DNA from: Candidatus Poribacteria bacterium
Lineage (GTDB): Bacteria; Poribacteria; WGA-4E; WGA-3G
Assembly: GCA_022827625.1 (NCBI GenBank)
Contig: JAJEIE010000005.1
Coordinates: 62,001 to 126,000, forward strand
DNA: 64,000 nucleotides
Direction of reading: 5' to 3'
Position 1 is the stretch's first letter, and every line of letters starts with the position of its first letter. The notes below the pieces were generated by a model. That model saw only the letters and a list, made by a program, of their open reading frames with translations, was not told the DNA's origin and made no database searches. Made by a program: the position numbers and the translations under genes. Positions 53,096-60,324 of the stretch are shown here, piece by piece.

Positions 53096-54355
53096 CTACA
53101 ATACTTTTTTGGGCAATTCAACTGCTTTCATTTCGTCTCCTAATGCCTTAGCATAACCTTCGCGCAATTTATTTACATCTCCCGGAAATTGATTTAGCAT
53201 ATAGAATAACAAATTTTTAACAAGCACTTTACCTTTTATTATCATCCTTTTTTGTGTGGGGTGCCAAATGACTCCCCTATAAGGCGTTTGAGTCAAGTCT
53301 GTAGGTAATTTTGAAATCATCTTGAAACACTTTGGGAGGGGGTATCTCTCCGCCAGTATCGCGATGATTTCTGTTAGAATTTTCAGCCCTATAGGACGAA
53401 AAAGGACGCTACCTCCATTCGGGTGTCTGTACTTTTTGACAACTATCGAACTATCGGATGCATCAGCAAATTCCTTCAGCTGCGAAAAGCTATCTGTAAG
53501 TCCTTTAAAATAATCGCAAGCATGTTGATAATGTTTATCAAGCATGTGATCCGGTTGACGCACTTTTGTGAGTTCATTTTTTTTCTCTATAAGTCTCTTT
53601 TTATTCGAGATGATGTATATTTTCGTAAATAATATTTCCAATAGATCATAAAGATTTCCAATCGTAGTGAGACAAGTCTGGTTGCTTTTCGGGACATTAT
53701 CAGTTGAACTGTTTAAGATTCGATCATCCATAAACATTTGATTTTTCATAACCAAATGCCGGGCAGTAATGGCCATTGTATCATCTTCGTCAAGAGCGAT
53801 AATTTCTCCTTTTGAAACCCGAACAACATTTTTGTTCAATGTTGTGAAAAGTCTTCGGGTTCTTTCCATTCCATCCAGATCTGTCCTATGAGCAATGAAG
53901 ATTGTTGACAATTTATCTTCACCCAATTGCGGGTTTTCTGCTACAGCTTCTCTAATTCCTATAAGTCGGTGTTGCCCATCAAGTGTGAACAATTCTTCTT
54001 CACCGTTCAAACTGAGAATTCCAATCCCAGCAACCACATCTTCCGGGAAATCTTCACTATTCAATTGGTTATTACTCTCTATGTGAGTAATCTCGTGCCA
54101 GTTGGGATCTCCCTCATAGATTGCTACAATCAGCGAATTAAAAAAACGTTGTTCCTGTTTAAGAAGGTAATCTTTTATTTCCTTACCACGTTTTCTTTTT
54201 ATTTCCTGCTGTACCATTTCGCTCAAGGTTTTGCTTTGGTAAATTTCTTCAGCGATCCTGACCCTTTCAGCGATGTCTTTGAGTTTCATAAGTGTAGGAT
54301 AATACACCCAATCACCCATTATGCCTCTTAGCGAGGAAAGATACAATTTTTTCAT
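53096..54355 (-). CDS. DGQHR-domain protein, DndB/DpdB-like
   Basis: Protein of 419 residues. The DGQHR motif is at residues 126-130 in 'FTLDGQHRLIGIREAV', followed by 'FIAHRTDLDGMERTRRLFTT' and 'LNKNVVRVSKGEIIALDEDD', which is the typical continuation ('R..F..lN...'). DGQHR proteins include DndB, the regulator of the Dnd phosphorothioation operon, and DpdB of the 7-deazaguanine DNA-modification system, where it acts with the base-exchange enzyme. Neither dndACDE nor dpdA is in the window, so this is an orphan relative. Its operon partners are a GIY-YIG nuclease 15 bases upstream and two SBD-like HNH nucleases downstream. A DNA-processing or regulatory role in that set is inferred. Confidence 0.75.
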   Translation of the reverse strand: MKKLYLSSLRGIMGDWVYYPTLMKLKDIAERVRIAEEIYQSKTLSEMVQQEIKRKRGKEIKDYLLKQEQRFFNSLIVAIYEGDPNWHEITHIESNNQLNSEDFPEDVVAGIGILSLNGEEELFTLDGQHRLIGIREAVAENPQLGEDKLSTIFIAHRTDLDGMERTRRLFTTLNKNVVRVSKGEIIALDEDDTMAITARHLVMKNQMFMDDRILNSSTDNVPKSNQTCLTTIGNLYDLLEILFTKIYIISNKKRLIEKKNELTKVRQPDHMLDKHYQHACDYFKGLTDSFSQLKEFADASDSSIVVKKYRHPNGGSVLFRPIGLKILTEIIAILAERYPLPKCFKMISKLPTDLTQTPYRGVIWHPTQKRMIIKGKVLVKNLLFYMLNQFPGDVNKLREGYAKALGDEMKAVELPKKVL

Positions 54356-54370
54356 ATTTTTTTATCCTCT

Positions 54371-54850
54371 TTACAATTTGGCTGTGGGGCCTATTTCTGC
54401 TGAATATCCTGCTTGGGAAAAGGGAGGTATAAAAGTGTCTAACAACTTCTGCTCCAGTTCTTTTATATTCAATTCAGACGGATCGACTTCAACATAATAA
54501 AAATATAGATAGTTTTCCCACGTAGTCAACATGAAATGGATTAAAGGTCTTTCAGGTCTTCTTTTTTCAGAAAGGTAATCTCTAAATCTCTTTCGTAAAT
54601 TACGCTCGCTGTTATGTCCGGTTTGTCCAATATACATTAAGTAGCCGTGTGATGGAAATCCAGCAATTCTTGGTTCAACGAAAAAGGCGTAAACGCCTTT
54701 CTTAGTGGGGATCTGATTTGCATTATTTTGTTCAAATTTGACGCATTTCCAATTCAGCGGAATCGGTGGATCCGTGTAAGAATCCCATTGTGGTGTCAAA
54801 AGCAGAAAGTCTTGCTTGTAGATTCTTGCACTGCTGATCACATCGTACAT
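54371..54850 (-). CDS. GIY-YIG nuclease domain protein
   Basis: Protein of 159 residues, first gene of the defence-type operon. The GIY motif is 'GVYAFF' at residues 52-57 and the YIG motif 'MYIGQTG' at 72-78; the catalytic Arg is within 'NLRKRFRDYL' (84-93), and a Glu-containing helix 'IKELEQKLLDTFIPPF' (129-144) supplies the metal-binding Glu. A cap of about 50 residues precedes the domain. Members cut DNA as homing endonucleases, repair nucleases or restriction enzymes. The minus-strand promoter at 54886-54914 and a weak GGAG 13 bases from the ATG precede it. The next gene begins 15 bases downstream. Confidence 0.8.
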   Translation of the reverse strand: MYDVISSARIYKQDFLLLTPQWDSYTDPPIPLNWKCVKFEQNNANQIPTKKGVYAFFVEPRIAGFPSHGYLMYIGQTGHNSERNLRKRFRDYLSEKRRPERPLIHFMLTTWENYLYFYYVEVDPSELNIKELEQKLLDTFIPPFSQAGYSAEIGPTAKL

Positions 54851-54885
54851 GTACCCTAATATCTCCTAATGGTAAATAAAAAGCA

Positions 54886-54914
54886 ATTCTAACATACTTC
54901 GTGAAAAAATTCAA
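54886..54914 (-). promoter_or_regulatory. Promoter of the GIY-YIG/DGQHR/HNH operon
   Basis: Minus strand TTGAAT (54914-54909), 17-base spacer, TAGAAT (54891-54886), 36 bases from the ATG at 54850. It is AT-rich around the start site. The two downstream HNH genes have no clear promoter of their own, except possibly in the 122-base gap between them. Confidence 0.5.
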
Positions 54915-54972
54915 AATTTTCCTGACACCCGCAAAAATCCGTGTAATCCACGATTTGCGGCGTACTCACCTC

Positions 54973-55043
54973 GGTTCATGCCCCGGTGAAGCCCATACGG
55001 GCTTCATACCGTTGATTTGATTCTGATTCATGCGACGTGCATT
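54973..55043 (+). repeat. Family B intergenic repeat, copy 3
   Basis: GGTGAAGCCCATACGGGCTT begins the hairpin, followed by CATACCGTTGATTTGATTC and ATGCGACGTGCATT. Closely related to copy 1 at 43957-44028. It marks the left border of the 894-base non-coding stretch 54851-55744. Confidence 0.75.
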
Positions 55044-55081
55044 CAGACAATCAACGACCAATATCGACAACACATTTTAAC

Positions 55082-55110
55082 TTGACATCAGTTAGCAAAA
55101 AGAGTATAAT
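55082..55110 (+). promoter_or_regulatory. Consensus sigma70 promoter without an assigned gene
   Basis: TTGACA (55082-55087), exactly 17 bases, TATAAT (55105-55110): a perfect match to consensus. Transcription would start near 55117 and run rightward into AT-rich non-coding DNA with a 29-codon ORF (55165-55254) that I do not trust. It may drive a small RNA or a very long leader for the 55745 gene. Confidence 0.6.
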
Positions 55111-55271
55111 ATATCATAAGACTTTTTGCTGACCCTGACCGCCGACAGCCAACACCGATAAAAGATGCTAAACTTTCCACAAAATTATTTTTTTTCAAAA
55201 CAGGCAATCAAAAATAAAACGTCAACAAACCCTTACAGGGACTGGGTTCTCTAACGTTCCACGCTATACAC

Positions 55272-55297
55272 AAAATGTTACACCGGTGTAACATTTT
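55272..55297. repeat. Perfect 26-bp palindrome, possible operator
   Basis: AAAATGTTACACC (55272-55284) is followed directly by its exact reverse complement (55285-55297), with no spacer. There is no T run, and it is not next to an ORF end, so an operator or a recombination/replication site fits better than a terminator. It lies about 155 bases downstream of the consensus promoter at 55082. Confidence 0.6.
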
Positions 55298-55355
55298 AAG
55301 GGTAAATCGCTGAAAAATATAACTTTAAGTTAAAAACATATTCGCAGAAGCAAAA

Positions 55356-55467
55356 TTTCACAGTAACCTTCATAGTAACGCCTTCCCAAAACGCATCGAA
55401 ACCCAGTCCCGATCTATGTTTATACCCGATTTCACAATTTCATGATTTACTGTGAAAACTGTGAAAT
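55356..55467. repeat. Paired TTTCACAGTAA inverted repeats
   Basis: TTTCACAGTAA (55356-55366) and its exact inverse TTACTGTGAAA (55447-55457), plus ATTTCACA (55429-55436) and TGTGAAAT (55460-55467). The two pairs interleave, which suggests several binding sites for one factor or alternative hairpins in the transcript. Confidence 0.5.
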
Positions 55468-55576
55468 TCTACATATCTTCTGCCCTTCCAACCTTCCAAT
55501 CTTCCAACACAAGCGACGGATGTTAGTTAGAAATTCCAACCGAAACCTATATCATTAAAAAAAATCAACTTTTCAT

Positions 55577-55605
55577 TTGACAAATTTCTGGTAAAAAAGT
55601 AAAAT
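55577..55605 (+). promoter_or_regulatory. Promoter of the paired secreted-protein operon
   Basis: TTGACA (55577-55582), 17-base spacer, TAAAAT (55600-55605), about 140 bases before the ATG at 55745. Confidence 0.6.
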
Positions 55606-55642
55606 ATATGAAAATATAGCGTTAATGCTACCATAAGAAAGC

Positions 55643-55658
55643 GTTGCAACTTTGCAAC
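55643..55658 (+). promoter_or_regulatory. Hairpin in the 5' leader of the secreted-protein operon
   Basis: GTTGCAA-CT-TTGCAAC is a perfect 7-bp inverted repeat in the leader transcribed from the 55577 promoter. It may be an operator or a leader stem; its role is not known. Confidence 0.4.
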
Positions 55659-55744
55659 AAAAGCGTGTTAACATCGTTTTGCATAACAGATGATCGCATA
55701 TCGCGATGCAGATTGTTTACATCAATCAATAGGAGATTACTCAA

Positions 55745-56575
55745 ATGAGACTATTTATGACTGTTGCTGGCGTCCTCTGCGCCGCAATGCTTATGCTTCC
55801 GGCACTTACAGCCGATGCTGCGAATAAAGTAGATGTTTTCATCTATACCGACACCGTACAGTGGATCGGTCAAGCCGCAGCCGTGGAAGAAGCTGAAATA
55901 CTGGCGGACCTACTTGACGGACAAGACGGAATCGGTGAACTCATCCTCCACGGACCAGCAAAAGATGTTGAAGCTTGGACGAAAGACCATACCGTGGACA
56001 ATGGACATCATCTCATTGTTATGTTCGGTGATGTGCCAGTCGAAATTTACGATGTCGGGAAAGACGCAAAGAAAGAAACCGTCGCGGAGGAGTTCCTTGA
56101 TGCAGGGAATACCTTCTCAAACAGTGCCGACTACTTCTTCTGGGGACAAGGCGGTAGAAATGAAGAAGCCGGTATCAAGAATATGATGGATATCCCCAAT
56201 ATGGTGCAGTGGGATGATAATACGGCTATGGAGGTCACCAAAGAAGGGAAGGAACTGACACCGTCACTTGACGACTACGCGACAGACCGTCCGTTCCACG
56301 TTGATCTGCTTGATGGCGATTGGGTACTGGAAATCGCATTCGCTTCAGATACCGGAGATCAAAAGGGTGACCGCTGTGACCCGTGTATTGTCCACAATAC
56401 GAAGACGAATGGACGACTCATTCAGGTCTACCAGACCGCTAACCAAGATGACCCGAAAGGCGAGGTTATCGCCGAAATTATTCTCAACTACTACCTTGAG
56501 ACTGTCGGCGCACTTGACGTTGATCCTCAAGATAAACTTCCCGCTTTGTGGGGAGATATGAAAAGAAGGAGATAA
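55745..56575 (+). CDS. Secreted protein, paralogue 1, with KLxxxWGxxK tail
   Basis: Protein of 276 residues, RBS ATAGGAG. Signal peptide 1-25 (ending 'TADA'). The mature domain shows Rossmann-like alternation ('KVDVFIYTDTVQWIGQAAAV', 'HHLIVMFGDVPVEIYDVG', 'SADYFFWGQGGRNEEAGI', 'RLIQVYQTANQDDPKGEVIA'), which recalls ThuA/GATase1-like folds; this is a weak impression and not a family call. Two cysteines sit in 'RCDPCIVH'. The C-terminus reads 'VDPQDKLPALWGDMK' plus three basic residues, the tail shared with the proteins at 56582 and 5268. It overlaps no gene; the paralogue follows after 6 bases, so they are co-expressed. Confidence 0.6.
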   Translation: MRLFMTVAGVLCAAMLMLPALTADAANKVDVFIYTDTVQWIGQAAAVEEAEILADLLDGQDGIGELILHGPAKDVEAWTKDHTVDNGHHLIVMFGDVPVEIYDVGKDAKKETVAEEFLDAGNTFSNSADYFFWGQGGRNEEAGIKNMMDIPNMVQWDDNTAMEVTKEGKELTPSLDDYATDRPFHVDLLDGDWVLEIAFASDTGDQKGDRCDPCIVHNTKTNGRLIQVYQTANQDDPKGEVIAEIILNYYLETVGALDVDPQDKLPALWGDMKRRR

Positions 56576-56581
56576 CATTTA

Positions 56582-57385
56582 ATGCGAAATATTTTTCTCT
56601 CACTCACGCTTATTGCGTTAATGGCGCTGCCGCTAACACCCGTCCTTGCTGCCGGTGAAGTCGCTATCTACACCGGAACCACGCAATGGATCGGGAAAGC
56701 ACCCGCCGATGAGCAGGCACAAATCTGTGTTGATATGCTCAACGATGCCGGTATCTCTAATACGTGGTTCGACAGCGATGGCGATATGGATGCTTTGGCG
56801 GATTGGATGGAGAGTGTCACCGGTGATGATGGACTCGATGTCTGTGTCCTCTACGGTGATTTGCCACCGACCCTGTATCCAGATGGCAACGCACAACCCG
56901 ATGGCACGATCGGTGAAACCTTCATCGAAACCACTGATGGCGATACCTTCATCAACCACGCTGACTATATGTTCTGGGGTTTGGCTGGTAGAAACGAAGA
57001 AGGCGGACTGAAAAACATGATGGATATCGACGGGATTACCATGTGGGACGATAACACCGACATGGTTGTCACCTCCGAAGGCGCGGCGATCTCTCCCACG
57101 CTCACCGATTTCCAATCTGACCGCCCCTTCCACGTCGATGAATTAGAGGGCAATTGGGAAGTCGAAGTCTCTCTTGCACAGAACGATGATGGCACTCGTG
57201 CCGATCCGATTATTGTTCGCGATGGAAACCTCGGTCGACTGATTCCAGTCATACAGACAGCGAACGGCGATGAACCGAAAGGCGCAGTTGCTGCTGAAAT
57301 TATTATCTGGCTCATGTCAACGACACCTGTTGAACCTGCCGATAAACTCTCCACAACGTGGGGTGCTTTGAAAGCCGTCCAGTAG
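56582..57385 (+). CDS. Secreted protein, paralogue 2, with KLxxxWGxxK tail
   Basis: Protein of 267 residues. Signal peptide 1-23 (ending 'VLAA'). It shares with its neighbour 'ADYMFWGLAGRNEEGGLKNM', 'MWDDNTDMVVTSEG', 'DRPFHVDELEGNWEVE' and 'GRLIPVIQTANGDEPKGAV', so the two are tandem duplicates of moderate divergence. The Asp-rich loops could bind calcium. The tail is 'VEPADKLSTTWGALK' plus three residues. Its ThuA/GATase-like fold is a guess. A hairpin follows at 57418. Confidence 0.6.
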   Translation: MRNIFLSLTLIALMALPLTPVLAAGEVAIYTGTTQWIGKAPADEQAQICVDMLNDAGISNTWFDSDGDMDALADWMESVTGDDGLDVCVLYGDLPPTLYPDGNAQPDGTIGETFIETTDGDTFINHADYMFWGLAGRNEEGGLKNMMDIDGITMWDDNTDMVVTSEGAAISPTLTDFQSDRPFHVDELEGNWEVEVSLAQNDDGTRADPIIVRDGNLGRLIPVIQTANGDEPKGAVAAEIIIWLMSTTPVEPADKLSTTWGALKAVQ

Positions 57386-57417
57386 GCGCGAGATTTTCGG
57401 TCTCAATATTTTCTGTG

Positions 57418-57442
57418 TAGGCGCGCTTTATAAGCGCGCCTA
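57418..57442 (+). terminator. GC-rich hairpin after the secreted-protein pair
   Basis: TAGGCGCGC (57418-57426) pairs perfectly with GCGCGCCTA (57434-57442), loop TTTATAA. The T run is poor (TACTTTG), so termination is plausible but not certain. Confidence 0.6.
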
Positions 57443-57490
57443 TACTTTGAGATTTCAGTCATATAGAAATATGTATCTGTAGAATTAGTG

Positions 57491-58363
57491 ATGAAATTTA
57501 ACAAACCCAGTGTTCTGATTACATTTTCGATCCTTGCCTTGTTTGTATCTGCCTGTCACGATCCAATAGAGTCCCCGCTCGTTGGCACCCTCCCCATTGA
57601 AACCATCACGACACCGAAAGATAATGCCGTCATGGTGTATGTCCCTGCTGGTGAGTTTCTCATGGGGACCAGTGACGCAGAAATTGAACACTACAAGGAA
57701 ATCTTTCCGCTCCGTGATATTGCTCGATATGACAATGAACGTCCACAGCGTACCGTCTATCTTGATGCTTTCTATATCGACAAGTTTGAGGTGACGAACC
57801 GACAGTACAAACAATTCCTCAGCGAGACAGGGTATGAACCGCAGCACTATTTGGATCGTTTGCCGTATAACGCGCCCGATCTGCCTGCGGTTGTCTTGGA
57901 CTGGGAAGATGCCGTCGCGTATGCTGTATGGGCAGGCAAGCGGTTGCCTACCGAGGCAGAATGGGAGAAAGCCGCACGTGGCACGGATGGACGTCTCTGG
58001 CCCTGGGGAAACGTATTTGACGATACGAAACTCAGTGGTAACGACGGCAGAGGCCACAGAGATGGCTATAAAGAGACCGCACCTGTCGGGCAGTTCCCGC
58101 AAGGTGCAAGTCCCTACGGCGCACACGATATGGCAGGCAATCTCTGGGAATGGGTGTCGGATTGGTACGATCCAAACTATTATCGGACTTCGCCGCCGAA
58201 TGTCAATCCGCAAGGACCCGAAACCGGCGATGGTCATGTGCTGAAAGGGGGCGGTTGGGCGGAAAATTTAGACTTTACCCGGTGTGCCAGTCGACTCGGT
58301 GGAGAACCCGGATCCCTCCTACGTGGATTTAGATGCGCGATGGACGCACCCTCTGGAAAGTAG
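57491..58363 (+). CDS. SUMF1/FGE-sulfatase-modifying-fold lipoprotein
   Basis: Protein of 290 residues from ATG 57491. Lipobox Cys near residue 20 ('LFVSACHD'). The SUMF1 (C-type-lectin-like) fold is complete: 'VYVPAGEFLMGTSDAE', 'FYIDKFEVTNRQYKQFL', 'VVLDWEDAVAYAVWAGKRLP', 'TEAEWEKAARGTDGRLWPWG', 'GAHDMAGNLWEWVSDWYD', and 'LLRGFRCA' at the end. True formylglycine-generating enzymes have two active-site cysteines in a 'CYRYRC'-like segment; here that segment is 'LDFTRCASRLG', so both catalytic cysteines are not in place. It is therefore likely a binding or regulatory member and not a sulfatase maturase. No sulfatase gene is nearby. Confidence 0.85.
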   Translation: MKFNKPSVLITFSILALFVSACHDPIESPLVGTLPIETITTPKDNAVMVYVPAGEFLMGTSDAEIEHYKEIFPLRDIARYDNERPQRTVYLDAFYIDKFEVTNRQYKQFLSETGYEPQHYLDRLPYNAPDLPAVVLDWEDAVAYAVWAGKRLPTEAEWEKAARGTDGRLWPWGNVFDDTKLSGNDGRGHRDGYKETAPVGQFPQGASPYGAHDMAGNLWEWVSDWYDPNYYRTSPPNVNPQGPETGDGHVLKGGGWAENLDFTRCASRLGGEPGSLLRGFRCAMDAPSGK

Positions 58364-58470
58364 CACGCCTCAATTACAAGCCAAATCAGGTCCAACCCGC
58401 TACGCTCCCGTGCTATTTTCCACTTTTCAACCAACCCCAATTGCCAAAAACGAATAACCCGATAACTTCC

Positions 58471-58499
58471 TTGACAATCCTCTCGTGAATTTGTATAAT
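58471..58499 (+). promoter_or_regulatory. Consensus promoter of the DHH-like gene
   Basis: TTGACA (58471-58476), 17 bases, TATAAT (58494-58499), a perfect consensus. The RBS GGGAGG at 58510-58515 and TTG start at 58524 leave a very short leader. Confidence 0.85.
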
Positions 58500-58523
58500 A
58501 AATAAGCGTGGGAGGGTTGTCTA

Positions 58524-58997
58524 TTGAAACAGATTGTCACACACGCAGACCCAGACCTTGACGCTATCGTGAGTGCTTGGATTGCCCAAGATTTTCTCTT
58601 CCAGGCACACGCGTCAGAAGTCTTGTTTGTGAGCCGAAAAGTGCCAGAAAAATTCATGCAGTCTGCCGATTGCTTGGTAGATGTTGGGAACAGGTATGAA
58701 CCTGAAAACTATCGGTTTGATCACAAACCCCCTGCGTTTGAGAACAGAAATAGCACGTGTGCGACGCGGCTCATCTGGGAGTATCTGTTAGATATCGGTG
58801 TCGCTGTCAGACACCTTGAGGGTTTGGTAGAGATAACCTATCAAGGCGATACACACCGGAATTCAGAGGCACTCAAACAGAGTCGTATTGACGGACCTCA
58901 CGCTAAATTAAAGCAGCTAAAAGCAGAATACAAGGACCCAACAGAGATTTATCAACAGATGGCATTCTGGCTCAGGAGTTATACAAAAAACTTATGA
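58524..58997 (+). CDS. DHH/MYG1-like phosphoesterase-type protein
   Basis: Protein of 157 residues with a TTG start at 58524, fixed by GGGAGG eight bases upstream. The N-terminus 'VTHADPDLDAIVSAWI' has the D-x-D-A metal-binding wording of the DHH superfamily, and 'LVDVGNRYEPENYRFDHKPP' resembles the MYG1/UPF0160 signature 'VDVGxxYxPxxxRFDHH'. MYG1 proteins are 3'-5' exoribonucleases of about 300 residues; this one is half as long and lacks the second half. The stop overlaps the next ATG (ATGA), so translation is coupled to the PQQ-like propeller gene. Catalytic activity is unproven. Confidence 0.6.
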   Translation: MKQIVTHADPDLDAIVSAWIAQDFLFQAHASEVLFVSRKVPEKFMQSADCLVDVGNRYEPENYRFDHKPPAFENRNSTCATRLIWEYLLDIGVAVRHLEGLVEITYQGDTHRNSEALKQSRIDGPHAKLKQLKAEYKDPTEIYQQMAFWLRSYTKNL

Positions 58998-60301
58998 AGC
59001 AATTTACATGTTTACTTATTGTTCTATTTGTCGTAGCAGGATTCGCCGGGGCAGATGAATGGTCCCAATGGCGTGGCGAAAATCGCGAAGGCGTTTGGAA
59101 GGAAACCGGAATTATTGAAGCGTTTGAAAGTTCAGAGATTCCAATCCGGTGGCGTGTCCCTATCGGCAGCGGTTATAGCGGACCGACTGTCGCTGACGGA
59201 CGTGTCTATGTGATGGATCGGGTTACCAAACCGAAACAGGTCGAGCGCGTTCACTGTTTTGATTGGGAGACGGGCGAATCTATCTGGTCCTACACTTATG
59301 ACAGCATCTATAAGATTGATTACGGCGCAGGACCCCGCGCGACTGTGACTGTGGAGGATGGACTTGCCTACGCCTTGGGGGCAATGGGGCATCTCCACTG
59401 TTTTGACGCTACCACAGGTGAAGTCGCTTGGAAAAAGGATCTCAATACTGAATATAATATTGAGATGCCTATCTGGGGGATCGCGAGTGCCCCGATTGTT
59501 GAGGCGGGCAACCTAATCGTTCAAATTGGCGGGCAACCCAATGCGTGTATTGTTGCCTTTGACCCGAAAACCGGCGCAGAGAAATGGAAAGCCGTGGATG
59601 ATACTGCCTCTTACTCCGCACCGATTGTCATTACACACGCCGGTCAACGGGTTTTAATCTGTTGGACAGGGAATAATATCGCTGCACTGGATCCAGAAAC
59701 CGGGGCGGTACACTGGCTTTATCCATTTCCTTCTACACGTTGGGAGATTGGCATCGCCACCCCGATTTTCTACGAGCAGGAGCTGTTTTTCACAAACTTC
59801 TATGAAGGTTCGCTCCTTCTGAAACTCGCACCAGAGCGTTTGGATGTAGAACTCGGATGGCACCGAACGGGCAAGGATGAGCGCAATACAGAGGCTATTC
59901 AGACCACGATGTCAACCCCGATTCGGGTTGGCGATTATATTTACGGGGTCGATAGTTACGGGGAACTGCGTTGTATTGATGCCCGAAACGGCGATCGGAT
60001 TTGGGAAGACCTCTCCGCCGTGCCGACAGCACGCTGGAGCACCATCCACATGGTCAAATACCCTGTATCATCAGAAAACAGAATTTGGATGTTCAATGAA
60101 CGCGGCGAACTTCTCATCACAGACCTCACGCCTGAAGGACTGAATATCATCAGTCGTGCGAAACTGATTGAACCGACGCGGGATCAACTGAACCGCAGAG
60201 GCGGCGTTACATGGGCACACCCAGCATTTGCCTATAAACACGTCTTTGCCCGGAACGACGAAGAACTGGTTTGTGCCGACTTAGCAAAAACGAAAAAATA
60301 A
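58994..60301 (+). CDS. Secreted PQQ-like beta-propeller protein
   Basis: Protein of 435 residues, signal peptide 1-20 ('GFAGA'). It opens 'WSQWRGENREGVW', a common start of PQQ-like (quinoprotein-dehydrogenase-like) propellers, then blade motifs such as 'VYVMDRVTKPKQVERVHCFD', 'LHCFDATTGEVAWKKDL', 'FDPKTGAEKWKAV' and 'LDPETGAVHWLYPF', about seven in all. There is no PQQ-binding catalytic set that I can identify, so it is probably structural or binding, as with most of these proteins in planctomycete-like and poribacterial genomes. It starts inside the stop of the DHH-like gene. A paralogue begins at 63609. Confidence 0.8.
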   Translation: MKQFTCLLIVLFVVAGFAGADEWSQWRGENREGVWKETGIIEAFESSEIPIRWRVPIGSGYSGPTVADGRVYVMDRVTKPKQVERVHCFDWETGESIWSYTYDSIYKIDYGAGPRATVTVEDGLAYALGAMGHLHCFDATTGEVAWKKDLNTEYNIEMPIWGIASAPIVEAGNLIVQIGGQPNACIVAFDPKTGAEKWKAVDDTASYSAPIVITHAGQRVLICWTGNNIAALDPETGAVHWLYPFPSTRWEIGIATPIFYEQELFFTNFYEGSLLLKLAPERLDVELGWHRTGKDERNTEAIQTTMSTPIRVGDYIYGVDSYGELRCIDARNGDRIWEDLSAVPTARWSTIHMVKYPVSSENRIWMFNERGELLITDLTPEGLNIISRAKLIEPTRDQLNRRGGVTWAHPAFAYKHVFARNDEELVCADLAKTKK

Positions 60302-60324
60302 TATAAAACCACGGAGGCAAAATA

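Noticed and set aside
51050-54850. Complete Dnd phosphorothioation operon
   Set aside because: I looked for cysteine desulfurase (DndA), PAPS-reductase-like DndC, SMC-like DndD and DndE on both strands and found none.
55165-55254. 29-codon ORF downstream of the orphan promoter
   Set aside because: No ribosome binding site, low complexity, and no recognisable motif; kept only as part of the non-coding region.
54851-55744. Retron or tracrRNA-type system
   Set aside because: No reverse transcriptase, Cas gene or repeat array is present in the window.
58524-58997. Full-length MYG1 exonuclease
   Set aside because: Only the N-terminal half of the family pattern is present, so I call it MYG1-like.
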